Assembly: GCF_000718515.1 (NCBI RefSeq)
Contig: NZ_JNZS01000009.1
Location: 62,001 to 126,000 of the forward strand
DNA from: Micromonospora parva
GTDB taxonomy: Bacteria > Actinomycetota > Actinomycetes > Mycobacteriales > Micromonosporaceae
Reading direction: 5' to 3'
Length of the DNA: 64,000 bases
In this document: piece by piece, positions 51,523-59,408 of the stretch
How positions within the stretch are numbered: position 1 is the first letter of the stretch
How the letters are laid out: each line of letters begins with the position of its first letter
Program-made: the position numbers and the translations under genes
Notes under the pieces: generated by a model
What the model saw: only the letters and a program-made list of their open reading frames with translations
What the model was told of the DNA's origin: nothing
Database searches by the model: none

Positions 51523-54500
51523 TCATAAGGGCGGTCGAGCCGAGGCGGAGTCCGGGCGGCGATCCGGCAAGGCGCGGTTTCGTCCGGATACCGGTGTCGT
51601 ATCCGGACGCACCGTGTCGGTGGGGCCATTCCGATGCTTGGCAACAATAAAATCCGCCTCCCCGGCCCGCGGCGACTCCTTGTCGTAGTAGTCGTCGCGG
51701 TGCAGCAGGATGACAACGTCGGCATCTTGCTCGATCGAGTTGTGGGTGGCGATGCCGTTGGCGATGAAGTTGTGCTTCCCGAGCACAGTCGCGTCGAACA
51801 CTTCCTGCTCACCGAGCGACTCGATGGACACTATCGAGTCCCAGAAGATGTCGTTCGTCGCGTGCAGGTCGAGGTCGGCCGCGTCGAGGACGGTGGCGAT
51901 CGCCGCCAGTCGGGAACGGCTGGGCGCGCGCTTCCAGAGGGCGCTGCCACAGAACTGGGTGCCGATGGCGGCGGCGAACTCACGGTGGGTCATCCCCTGC
52001 TCGACCAAGATCTCCTTCACCCTGGTCCACACCTCGCGCGGCACGGTGTCAACGTTGGTGTTGCTCTCCGTCGACTCCAGAGCAGCGAGCAGAGCGGCGC
52101 AGTCCTCCGAGCGCTCCCCATGGACGCCAATCTCGCGCAGGAACCTCAACTGGTCGTCCCGACCGGAGATGTCGAGCGTGTACTGGGGGCGGTGTCCCAC
52201 GACTGGTACGACCCGCAGCCGGGCTGTAATGCCGTACCTGAGGAGCAGTCGAGAGATGTCTTCGAGCATTCGTCGGCTCGTGGACGCGAAATAGACGCGC
52301 CCTCCGCAGCCGGTGTTACTGACGGTCACCGAACCGTCAGTAGCCCAGAGGTGCCGCAGGAAGCTGGTGATCTGCTCCTTCGGCAGGCTGAAAACGCCAG
52401 CAGGGATGAATTTCTCGTGTGACCCCAGACCGAAGAGGCCCAGCTCGTCCAACCAAGCCGCGATCGGGTTGCGCCGACCGCGAGCCAGGCGGTACGGCGC
52501 CGGCAGGCGGAGGGTTGTGACCCTCGCGGCCGCGTAGTCGTCGCGGACGGCGGAAATCCCGAAGTGCTTCGCTGCTTCCGTCACGGCCTGCAGGTTCAGC
52601 TCATCACGACTTGCGTACCGGATGGGTTGGCGGCGCACGAACGAGCCGTCGCCCAACAGGTGAGCCAGCATGACCACCTCGGCATCGACCCACGGGCGGG
52701 TGACCATTGGAGGCGGTAGGTGTCGCGGCGTGGCGATGCGATCTCCGGGCGACAGCTCACCGAGCGGCACCCACCCGGTGAACGCGAGGAAGGGGTGGTT
52801 CGCTGTGGCATCGATCTGCTTGCCCGATGCGAGGGTCAGCCGGAACACCTCGCGGGTGCCGCTGGGGAAGACGTGGGTCATGGTGCGGGGCGTATAGCGA
52901 AGGCTCTCGTCCAACGCCCAGACCGGGATTTCTTTAGCGTTGCTTGACAACAACTCACCGAGCGTGATCTCGGTGTTGTCATCCGCTCGAACCACCCGGG
53001 TCTCCGCCGTGAGGCAGCCTGATTCCCGCAAGTCGGACAATTGGGGTCGCTTGTCGGTGCGCTGCTCGGGACCACGGTTCAGCTGACTGACCGCGATGAC
53101 AGGGCACTCGACCTCCTTGGCCAGCAGCTTCAAGCCACGGGACAGGTCGGCGACCTCCTGCTGGCGACTCTCGGTGCGCTTCGGCGAGGTCATCAGCTGG
53201 AGATAGTCGACCACGATCATCTTGAGGTCGTGCCGCTGCTTGAGCCGCCGGGCCTTGGCCCGGATCTCCATCAGGTTCATGCTCGGCGTGTCGTCGACGA
53301 AGAGCGGCGCCTCGCTGATCTCGCCCATGCAGCGGGCCAGCTTGGTCCAGTCGTCGTCGGAGAGTTGGCCGCTGCGCAGCACGTGCAGCGGCACCCGCGC
53401 CTCGGCGGAGAGCAGCCGCATGACGATCTCGACCTTGCTCATTTCCAGCGAGAAGATGGCCGCAGCCTGGTTGGCGCGAATAGCTGCATTTCGGGCAAAG
53501 TCCATGCTGGCGGTGCTGTTGTGCGTAGGGATCATCGCCCGGCTGGCCAGGTACAGGTGCTCGTCGTTATCGACAGTCACGCACCGGACCGGAACACTCG
53601 GGACCGGCCGGACGTCGACGATGAACCGCGAGGTCGTTCGAACATCGGAGGTGGTGCGGCGACGTTCGGCGTGCGCATCCTGCTTCCGCTTGAGCCGGAA
53701 GACGACATCCGGGGTGGAGAAGTTCAAGGTATATGCCGTTGACGACTCGGGGGTACGGCCGCGCACCGGCTTTGCGTTGACCGTGCAGCGGTAGCCGAGG
53801 CTGACGATCAGTTCGCGTACGTCATCAGCCAACTGCTTGGAGGTCGACGTGTACTGGAGGTTACCGGCGGGGGCCACGGTCCCATCGGTGTCCATCAGGC
53901 CGGCGAGCAACGCTCTGCGCTGAGCCTCGGAGGCCCGCAGGTATGTGACCGGGATGTGTTTGTTGGCAGCCACCCCGACCTGACGCAACAACCCGAGGAA
54001 CGAGCCGTTCCGGTGACGGCAGTCAGCACACTTCCTGGTCGCCGGGTTCTCTCGCAACGCCCTGGTGGAAACGCCACAGTCCGCGCAGACACCGTTGCCC
54101 GGAGCAGCGGACGCGGGCCGCAGCAGGATGGTGTAGACCATTGGCCCGCTGGGCCGCACGACGAAGCCGTCCGCCTCGACGTGCGTGACCATCTCTGGAT
54201 CTGCCGTGGTGAAGCGGCTGGCGTCGCTGTGCCCGTCACCGAGCCAGGCTCCCAACGTGTAGGGCGGGATCAGCAGTTCCCGATCCGGAAGTTGGATGGG
54301 AGCGCAGTTCCGTACGGCATGGTTGAGCCGCCGCGGGGTGGTGTCGGTACGCAGCGTGGCTGCGATTTGAGCGGTGGTGACGACGCCGTCGTGGTCGGCC
54401 CGGCTACCGGCCTTGACCTCCCGCTCGGCTCGTTGAAGAAGCGTGCTCAGAAGCGGACCGGCTGGGTAGCCCGGCGCAGTCCAGTTCTGTGGCTTGCCGC

Positions 54501-55656
54501 TGCGGACGATGGGACGGCTGATCCGGCCGACCGACCCCACCTCGCGGGCGACGGTGTGCAGGACATGCCGAAACTCCGGCCCAACCTGCTCAAGCGTGTC
54601 GAAGAGCGTGATCGGCTGGTTCCCCAGGAGGCTCAGCCGCTCGTGTGCCGCACGGACATTGGCCAGCGACGATTCGGGCCAGTACCGCCTCTGCCGCGCC
54701 GGTTCCTGCCGCCGGCTCGCCCGGGTGGTCGTCTTCCACAGATGCTCCGCGTCCGCCACGATCACGGTGCCGTCCGAGAACTCGACCTCGTAGCAGGGGC
54801 GGTCGTGCATCACGTCGAAAGCGTGCGTGACAGTGGTCGGGGAGCCGTCGGCAGCCAGTAGTTGGTCGCCCGCCTTGACCTCGCCCATCGTGGTCCAGCC
54901 GTCCGGGGTCGGCAGTGGGGTGTCGAGCGCGAGCGCCTTTCCCAGACCAGGTCGACCCGCCACGATAATCAACTGCCCAGCGTGCAGACCGTTGAGCAGC
55001 CGGTCCAGGTCGCTGAAGCCGGTGGGCACACCGGTCATCACACCGCCCTGCGCGCCCACCGCCTCGATCTCGTCAAGCGTCGGCTGCAACATGTCGGCCA
55101 GGACCGCGAAGTCCTCACTGACCCGGCGTTCGGTGACGTCGTAGACGGCCTGCTGAGCGAGGTCGACGACGTCGTCCACGTCGCGGCTGCCGCCGCTGGC
55201 GGTGCCGTAGCCCAGCTGCACGATCTTGGTGCCGGCCTCGACCAGTCGACGCAGCACCGCCCGCTCACTGACGATGCGGGCGTAGTACGCGGCGTTCGCG
55301 GCGGTGGGCACGCTGGCGATGAGCGTGTGCAGGTACGGCGCGCCGCCGATGCGTACGAGATCCCCCGAGTCGGCCAGCGCCGCCGCGACCGTGATCGAGT
55401 CGGCCGGCTCACCGCGCCCGTAGATCTCGAGGATGATGTCGAAGATGGTGGCGTGCACCGGCCGGTAGAAGTCGTTGGTCTTGAGGATCTCGACGACGTC
55501 GGCGATGGCGTCCTTGGAGAGCAGCATGCCGCCGAGGACGCACTGCTCGGCGGCGACGTCCTGGGGCGGGGTCTTGTCGAACTGGCCATCCCGCTGCGAA
55601 GGTGGCTGGCCTCCGCCGGAGCGTGGCTCTGCCCGCATGTCGTCGGTGACCGACAC
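51523..55656 (-). CDS. dnaB: Replicative DNA helicase DnaB with two inteins
   Basis: A 1377-residue precursor. The extein is DnaB, the hexameric helicase unwinding DNA at the fork: N-terminal domain (about 30-140, PPQDVAAEQCVLGGMLLS), linker, and RecA-like domain with GRPGLGK/STASMDFARN (Walker A, split by intein 1), IVVDYLQLM (Walker B) and SQLNRGPEQR. Intein 1 is residues 241-713 and intein 2 is 881-1306; the spliced protein would have 478 residues. After HRNGPTDTV the expected tail (TVAxQ...SRFVDMA-type) is missing; 28 unrelated residues follow, starting at the edge of the palindrome at 51581-51609. GTG at 55656 follows GGAGGGGGGACCC. It is separated from the rplI operon by a large membrane protein gene. 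Confidence 0.93.
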   Translation of the reverse strand: MSVTDDMRAEPRSGGGQPPSQRDGQFDKTPPQDVAAEQCVLGGMLLSKDAIADVVEILKTNDFYRPVHATIFDIILEIYGRGEPADSITVAAALADSGDLVRIGGAPYLHTLIASVPTAANAAYYARIVSERAVLRRLVEAGTKIVQLGYGTASGGSRDVDDVVDLAQQAVYDVTERRVSEDFAVLADMLQPTLDEIEAVGAQGGVMTGVPTGFSDLDRLLNGLHAGQLIIVAGRPGLGKALALDTPLPTPDGWTTMGEVKAGDQLLAADGSPTTVTHAFDVMHDRPCYEVEFSDGTVIVADAEHLWKTTTRASRRQEPARQRRYWPESSLANVRAAHERLSLLGNQPITLFDTLEQVGPEFRHVLHTVAREVGSVGRISRPIVRSGKPQNWTAPGYPAGPLLSTLLQRAEREVKAGSRADHDGVVTTAQIAATLRTDTTPRRLNHAVRNCAPIQLPDRELLIPPYTLGAWLGDGHSDASRFTTADPEMVTHVEADGFVVRPSGPMVYTILLRPASAAPGNGVCADCGVSTRALRENPATRKCADCRHRNGSFLGLLRQVGVAANKHIPVTYLRASEAQRRALLAGLMDTDGTVAPAGNLQYTSTSKQLADDVRELIVSLGYRCTVNAKPVRGRTPESSTAYTLNFSTPDVVFRLKRKQDAHAERRRTTSDVRTTSRFIVDVRPVPSVPVRCVTVDNDEHLYLASRAMIPTHNSTASMDFARNAAIRANQAAAIFSLEMSKVEIVMRLLSAEARVPLHVLRSGQLSDDDWTKLARCMGEISEAPLFVDDTPSMNLMEIRAKARRLKQRHDLKMIVVDYLQLMTSPKRTESRQQEVADLSRGLKLLAKEVECPVIAVSQLNRGPEQRTDKRPQLSDLRESGCLTAETRVVRADDNTEITLGELLSSNAKEIPVWALDESLRYTPRTMTHVFPSGTREVFRLTLASGKQIDATANHPFLAFTGWVPLGELSPGDRIATPRHLPPPMVTRPWVDAEVVMLAHLLGDGSFVRRQPIRYASRDELNLQAVTEAAKHFGISAVRDDYAAARVTTLRLPAPYRLARGRRNPIAAWLDELGLFGLGSHEKFIPAGVFSLPKEQITSFLRHLWATDGSVTVSNTGCGGRVYFASTSRRMLEDISRLLLRYGITARLRVVPVVGHRPQYTLDISGRDDQLRFLREIGVHGERSEDCAALLAALESTESNTNVDTVPREVWTRVKEILVEQGMTHREFAAAIGTQFCGSALWKRAPSRSRLAAIATVLDAADLDLHATNDIFWDSIVSIESLGEQEVFDATVLGKHNFIANGIATHNSIEQDADVVILLHRDDYYDKESPRAGEADFIVAKHRNGPTDTVRPDTTPVSGRNRALPDRRPDSASARPPL
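51581..51609. repeat. Palindrome at the point where DnaB homology ends
   Basis: CGTCCGGATAC at 51581-51591 and GTATCCGGACG at 51599-51609 are perfect 11-bp inverted arms around CGGTGTC. The right edge coincides with the last codon matching the DnaB family (Val of GPTDTV). It may be a terminator invading the gene, or the border of an inserted or deleted segment; the nearby GGCCTGTTTCATAAGG at 51515-51530 resembles an insertion-sequence end. Confidence 0.5.
51739..53016 (-). mobile_element. DnaB intein 2 (class 1) with LAGLIDADG endonuclease
   Basis: A 426-residue intein between RPQLSDLRESG and SIEQDADVV, a common DnaB insertion site. It starts with Cys (CLTAETRVVRA), has block B ATANHPFL, and ends ANGIATHN followed by Ser, the standard class 1 layout. 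Homing-endonuclease motifs are MLAHLLGDGSF (about residue 996-1006 of the precursor) and FLRHLWATDGS (about 1099-1109), each keeping an acidic residue. A helix-turn-helix-like segment (TRVKEILVEQGMTHREFAAA) lies before the C-terminal splicing block, as in related mycobacterial inteins. Confidence 0.93.
53518..54936 (-). mobile_element. DnaB intein 1, class 3 type, in the Walker A motif
   Basis: A 473-residue intein inserted after the Lys of GRPGLGK and before STASMDF. It begins with Ala (ALALDTPLPTPDGW) instead of Cys or Ser. The class 3 triplet is present: Trp in block B (ADAEHLWKTTT), Cys in block F (PVRCVTVDNDEHLYL) and Thr in block G (MIPTHN). In class 3 inteins that Cys attacks the N-terminal splice junction directly. 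Endonuclease motifs are LGAWLGDGH (about 468-476) and LLAGLMDTDGT (about 583-593); a four-Cys cluster lies between them. Confidence 0.9.
54019..54087 (-). other. Zinc-ribbon-like Cys4 insert in intein 1
   Basis: Within the endonuclease part of intein 1 the sequence CADCG, then about 15 residues, then CADCR (precursor Cys 524, 527, 543 and 546) gives two CxxC pairs, a probable zinc ribbon. It sits between the two LAGLIDADG motifs and may help DNA recognition. Zinc fingers are known in other homing endonuclease families; their presence here is inferred from the Cys spacing. Confidence 0.6.
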
Positions 55657-56052
55657 GGGTCCCCCCTCCACTGCGCCGGATCCAACCCCAGCTCTACCGC
55701 TGGGGTACGACACTTCTCGTCCGACCGGGCCGGTCGATCGGGGGCCATCGCCGGCGGTCGAGGGCCAACCATACGGACCCCGAGGTCAGAGACTCAACAA
55801 CGCCGGTGGACGAGCCTCGGGACAACCTGTGGATCCCGGTGGACAGCATGTGCGCAGCGTGTGCACAGCCTGTGGAAAACCATTGGGGAATTCTCGGCCA
55901 TAGCTCGCTGACCTGCGGGGACATGCTCCCCAGCCTGTGGAGGAGAATATTTCGGTCGGGCCTGTGACACGATCGTCCCGTACTATCTCCAGCGAACGGC
56001 TACACCTGGACAGCGGATTCCGCTTTCGGTTCAGAAGGGTCACACTCCGGCC
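55657..56052. promoter_or_regulatory. dnaB/membrane-protein intergenic region with DnaA-box-like sites
   Basis: This 396-nt divergent region has several TGTGGA-type sequences: TGTGGATCC (55828-55836), TGTGGAAAA (55871-55879, which reads TTTTCCACA on the other strand) and TGTGGAGGA (55937-55945). GGTGGACAG and TGTGCACAG lie between them. Part of the sequence from 55945 on is less G+C-rich (GAGAATATTTCGG). Promoters for both genes must lie here. I see no open frame that is credible. Confidence 0.45.
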
Positions 56053-57606
56053 GTGAATTACCGGGACTGGGGACGCGGCGATGGCAGCCCGCGCGAGCGC
56101 CAGCCAACCGCCTCGTGGCGTGAGCCCGCGGCGTCTGTTCCGGTTGATCCGTACGACGAGGACGGGCGCTACCGCACCTCCAGCCGGCGGCGTGCGTTGG
56201 ACCGCGGCCAGGAAGAGCCTGTCGATGCCTACCTGCCCCGGTGGGCGCTGGAGTCGGGGGTCCGGCACGCGGACGGCGGCGGTCGTCACGCGGCACCGGA
56301 CGAGGACGATGACGAGCTCTACCCGCCGCCCTCCGGTGCGGGCCGGCGGTCCGCCGAGTCGGCGACTTCGCAGTGGCGGGGCGGCGACACGCGTCGGCGG
56401 GAGCAGCCGGCGATCGGCCCCGCGCCAGACTCGGACCACACCCGGGAGTGGACGCTCGACCGACCGCAGGATCAGGGGTACGCCGGCCGTCGACGGGCCG
56501 ACGCCGGTGGGGACGAGCCGGTCTCCGGTGCGGTCTCGGACCGTCGTCCCCGCCGCGCGCCCGCCGGCCGTCCGCAGGTGATCTGGTCGGGCGGGGATGT
56601 CGAGTCCGCCCCGACCGAGCAGGTGCCGGACGAGGCGCCGAGCCGACCCAGCCGGCGTAGCCGTCGTGCGGCGGAGGAGTCCTGGACCCGTCCGGCGGCC
56701 GACCCGTGGGTGCGCGGATCGGACCGGGTGGCGGAGCCTGAACCGTCGTACCCCCCGGCGGTGGACCCGTGGGACGCCTCGGGCGTGCACGCGTGGCCGC
56801 CTGCGGCGGGAGCGGACGGCGGGGACCTGAGCGGGCAGTGGTCGGCGGTGGAGAGCGTCGGTGGTTGGGAGCGGTCGGACCGCACCGGCCAGTGGGAGCG
56901 GTCCGCGATCGAGGATGACCAGTGGGACCGTACGCTGCCGCCGCGCTCGGATCGTTCGGTGGCGGCCGAGGGTTGGCCGAGCCGTGAGGACGGTTTCTGG
57001 TCTGGCACCCGGCTGGCCGACGACGACCCGCGGTGGATGGATCCTCCGACGTCTGCGCCACGGTCTCCGGTGGTGGGTTACACCGCTCCTCGGCCGCGCA
57101 GCTCGCCTGCACCACGGGCCGGTGTGCCGGGCGCGGGTGCGCCCCGGCGTCGGGCGGACCGGCCGGCGGTGGGCTCGGCGTCGGTGCGCCAGCGCGTCGA
57201 GTCGGCGGCCACTGGTGCCTGGGCGCGGCGTCTGGAGGACGACCTGCTGGACCCGGACCCGGGCGGGTCGGTCCGGCCCCTGTTGTACACGGCGGCCTGT
57301 TACCTGGTGCCGGCGATGCTGATCTTCGTCTGGTTGCTGACGTTGGACAGCCAGGCACCGGCGGGTTGTGTGACCGACATCAGCGGGGGTGGGTGTGACT
57401 CGGCGCGGTCCCGCGCGTTGGAGTCACTGCTCGCCGGTTCGCCGCGCTTCGGGTTGGCGCTGGTGAGCAGTCTGGTGGTGGCGGCGCTGCTGCGTCGGGT
57501 CGGTACGACGTGGCGGTCGGCGACCATCGCGGTTGCCGCCGCGGTGGTGGGCGGCGGCCTCTCCACGGTGCTGATCAGCGCGGTGACGGGCCAGCCCATC
57601 GGGTGA
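56053..57606 (+). CDS. Large disordered protein with C-terminal membrane helices
   Basis: A 517-residue protein of unknown function. Residues 1-400 are polar and disordered, rich in Arg, Asp, Pro and Trp with short repeats such as PQWxRS-type segments (GQWERSAIEDDQWDR). About three transmembrane helices follow: LLYTAACYLVPAMLIFVWLL (about 416-435), FGLALVSSLVVAALLRRVG (about 472-490) and ATIAVAAAVVGGGLSTVLIS (about 494-513). A Cys pair lies in the extracytoplasmic loop (GCVTDISGGGCD). It is convergent with rplI and neighbours dnaB, a place where actinobacteria often carry such a gene. GTG at 56053 is used. Confidence 0.6.
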   Translation: MNYRDWGRGDGSPRERQPTASWREPAASVPVDPYDEDGRYRTSSRRRALDRGQEEPVDAYLPRWALESGVRHADGGGRHAAPDEDDDELYPPPSGAGRRSAESATSQWRGGDTRRREQPAIGPAPDSDHTREWTLDRPQDQGYAGRRRADAGGDEPVSGAVSDRRPRRAPAGRPQVIWSGGDVESAPTEQVPDEAPSRPSRRSRRAAEESWTRPAADPWVRGSDRVAEPEPSYPPAVDPWDASGVHAWPPAAGADGGDLSGQWSAVESVGGWERSDRTGQWERSAIEDDQWDRTLPPRSDRSVAAEGWPSREDGFWSGTRLADDDPRWMDPPTSAPRSPVVGYTAPRPRSSPAPRAGVPGAGAPRRRADRPAVGSASVRQRVESAATGAWARRLEDDLLDPDPGGSVRPLLYTAACYLVPAMLIFVWLLTLDSQAPAGCVTDISGGGCDSARSRALESLLAGSPRFGLALVSSLVVAALLRRVGTTWRSATIAVAAAVVGGGLSTVLISAVTGQPIG

Positions 57607-57705
57607 CCCGTCGGCCGGGCTGCGGGCCGGGCCGCGCTGGCGGTGTGCGGACCGGGGCCGCGCGGGCCATCCGGGTCCGGGCAGCGTCGGATCGGATGAC
57701 GTACG

Positions 57706-57745
57706 CACGAGGGCCCGCACCGATTACTCGGTGCGGGCCCTCGTG
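57706..57745. terminator. Strong bidirectional terminator
   Basis: An 18-bp perfect stem, CACGAGGGCCCGCACCGA with its complement, around the loop TTAC. It lies 15 nt beyond the rplI stop on the minus strand and 100 nt beyond the disordered protein gene, so it ends the rpsF-ssb-rpsR-rplI transcript and probably the convergent one. Confidence 0.85.
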
Positions 57746-57760
57746 GTGGTGTTGCGGACG

Positions 57761-58207
57761 TCAGCCCTGAACGACGTTCAGGTTGAACGACGCGGTCACC
57801 TCGGGGTGCAGCTTGATCTTCACCGGGTAGGTGCCGGTCGACTTGATGTGACCGGGCACCTCCAGCCGACGCCGGTCGAGGACCGGGCCGCTGGCCGCCT
57901 TGACGGCGTCGACGATCTCGGCCGGGGTGACCGAGCCGAAGAGCCGCCCGCCGTCGCCGGCGCGGACCTTCAGGTTGACCTTGAGACCCTCGAGCTGAGC
58001 CTTGACCTCGTTGGCGTGGTCGAGGTCGCGGATCTCGCGGGCCGAACGGGCCCGCTTGATGACCGTGACCTGCTTTTCCGCGCCCTTGGTCCAGGCGATC
58101 GCGAAGCCCTGCGGCAGCAGGTAGTTACGGCCGTAGCCGTTCTTGACCTCGACGATGTCGCCCGGGGCACCGAGGCCGGACACTTCCTGAGTCAGGATGA
58201 TCTTCAT
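57761..58207 (-). CDS. rplI: Ribosomal protein L9
   Basis: A 148-residue bL9. The N-terminal 23S rRNA-binding domain starts [20 protein letters not shown] and contains [17 protein letters not shown], the family signature. A long central helix (about 40-75) connects to the C-terminal domain with [19 protein letters not shown]. It is the last gene of the rpsF operon, and its start lies 14 nt after the rpsR stop, which ends at 58222. A strong hairpin follows. Confidence 0.97.
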   Translation of the reverse strand: MKIILTQEVSGLGAPGDIVEVKNGYGRNYLLPQGFAIAWTKGAEKQVTVIKRARSAREIRDLDHANEVKAQLEGLKVNLKVRAGDGGRLFGSVTPAEIVDAVKAASGPVLDRRRLEVPGHIKSTGTYPVKIKLHPEVTASFNLNVVQG

Positions 58208-58221
58208 ATCGGTGCCTCCTC

Positions 58222-58461
58222 TCAGCGGGTGGTGGCCGTGTACGGCAGGAGCGCCATCTCACGGGCGTTCTTGACCGCGCGGGCGATCTGCCGCTGCTGC
58301 TGCGAGGTAACGCCGGTCACCCGTCGAGCGCGGATCTTGCCGCGGTCGGAGATGAACTTCCGCAGCAGCGCGGTGTCCTTGTAATCGATATAGGTGATCC
58401 CGTCCTTGTCGAGCGGGTTCACCTTCTTCTTCGGCTTGCGAAGTGCCGCAGCCTTGGCCAT
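58222..58461 (-). CDS. rpsR: Ribosomal protein S18
   Basis: A 79-residue bS18. The sequence [20 protein letters not shown], then [19 protein letters not shown] and [20 protein letters not shown] are diagnostic. The N-terminal region lacks the Cys of zinc-binding S18 paralogues (the C-minus form). It pairs with S6 in the ribosome, and the order rpsF-ssb-rpsR-rplI is conserved. ATG at 58461 starts the protein; upstream in-frame residues overlap the intergenic region after ssb. Confidence 0.97.
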   Translation of the reverse strand: MAKAAALRKPKKKVNPLDKDGITYIDYKDTALLRKFISDRGKIRARRVTGVTSQQQRQIARAVKNAREMALLPYTATTR

Positions 58462-58502
58462 TGCACGTGCTCCTGGTTTGCGATCGCGGGCGCTCGGCGC
58501 CA

Positions 58503-59018
58503 TTAGAACGGTGGCTCCTCGTCAAAATTGGCGCCCGAACCGGCACGCGCGGGAGAGGGAGCGGCCGAAGCCCAGGGGTCGTCGAAGTTGCCTCCGCCGC
58601 CACCCTGGTTGCCACCACCACCGCCACCGAAGCCGCCGCCACCGCCGCCGGAGCGGGACATCTTCTGCACCTTCGCCGTGGCGTAGCGCAGCGACGGGCC
58701 GATCTCGTCGACCTCGAGCTCGATGACGGTGCGCTTCTCACCCTCGCGGGTCTCGTACGACCGCTGACGCAGCCGGCCCGACACGATCACCCGAGCGCCA
58801 CGCTGCAGCGACTCGGCGACGTGCTCGGCGGCCTGCCGCCACACGGTGCAAGCGAGGAACAGCGGCTCGCCGTCCTTCCACTCGTTCGACGCCTTGTCCA
58901 TGAAACGGGGCGTCGAAGCGACTCGGAACTTGGCGACCGCAGCCCCGGAGGGGGTGAACCGCAACTCGGGGTCATCGGTCAGATTGCCGATGACCGTGAT
59001 GGTGGTGTCTCCTGCCAT
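58503..59018 (-). CDS. ssb: Single-stranded DNA-binding protein
   Basis: A 171-residue SSB. The OB fold (about 1-110) has [32 protein letters not shown] and [21 protein letters not shown] glycine-rich spacer (about 125-150) leads to the acidic tip NFDEEPPF, which binds partner proteins of replication and repair. Being beside rpsF and rpsR it matches the actinobacterial SsbA arrangement. ATG at 59018 is used. SSB coats single-stranded DNA at the fork made by DnaB. Confidence 0.97.
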   Translation of the reverse strand: MAGDTTITVIGNLTDDPELRFTPSGAAVAKFRVASTPRFMDKASNEWKDGEPLFLACTVWRQAAEHVAESLQRGARVIVSGRLRQRSYETREGEKRTVIELEVDEIGPSLRYATAKVQKMSRSGGGGGGFGGGGGGNQGGGGGNFDDPWASAAPSPARAGSGANFDEEPPF

Positions 59019-59117
59019 GACCATCTCCTCGCGCACTCAGCGTCTCGTCGTACAGGCTCCCAGAGCCCTACGACAGAGTCGCGGAGGCTGATCCGGACGA
59101 ACCGGGGGTTTGAAGGC

Positions 59118-59408
59118 TTAGCGCATTTCCGGTCGGAGGACCTTGGTGCGCAGCACGGACTCGTTGAGTCGCAGCTGACGGTCCAGCTCGGCGACCGCAG
59201 CAGGCGTGGCCTGCAGGTCGACGACGGCGTAGATGCCCTCTGCCTTTTTGTTGATCTCGTACGCGAGGCGCCGGCGGCCCCACACGTCGGTCTTCTCAAC
59301 CGAGCCACCCGCGGTCCGAATCACGTTCAGGTACGTGTCGAGCGACGGGGCGACGGTGCGTTCCTCGAGGCTGGGGTCGAGGATCACCATGATCTCGTAA
59401 TGACGCAA
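59118..59408 (-). CDS. rpsF: Ribosomal protein S6
   Basis: A 96-residue bS6, first gene of rpsF-ssb-rpsR-rplI. It begins [19 protein letters not shown] and has [20 protein letters not shown], the family core, ending [11 protein letters not shown]. It binds S18 in the 30S subunit. The start is preceded by CACAGGAGGTGAGCAC, a strong ribosome-binding site. A hairpin at 59437-59455 lies just upstream in the leader and could take part in S6:S18 feedback control. Confidence 0.97.
   Translation of the reverse strand: MRHYEIMVILDPSLEERTVAPSLDTYLNVIRTAGGSVEKTDVWGRRRLAYEINKKAEGIYAVVDLQATPAAVAELDRQLRLNESVLRTKVLRPEMR

Noticed and set aside
51515..51530. Insertion sequence beside dnaB
   Set aside because: GGCCTGTTTCATAAGG resembles an IS terminus, but there is no transposase gene or second terminal repeat; retained only as a hint in the dnaB tail finding.
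55657..56052. Chromosomal replication origin
   Set aside because: Some DnaA-box-like sites are present, but dnaA, dnaN, rpmH and a dense box array are absent.
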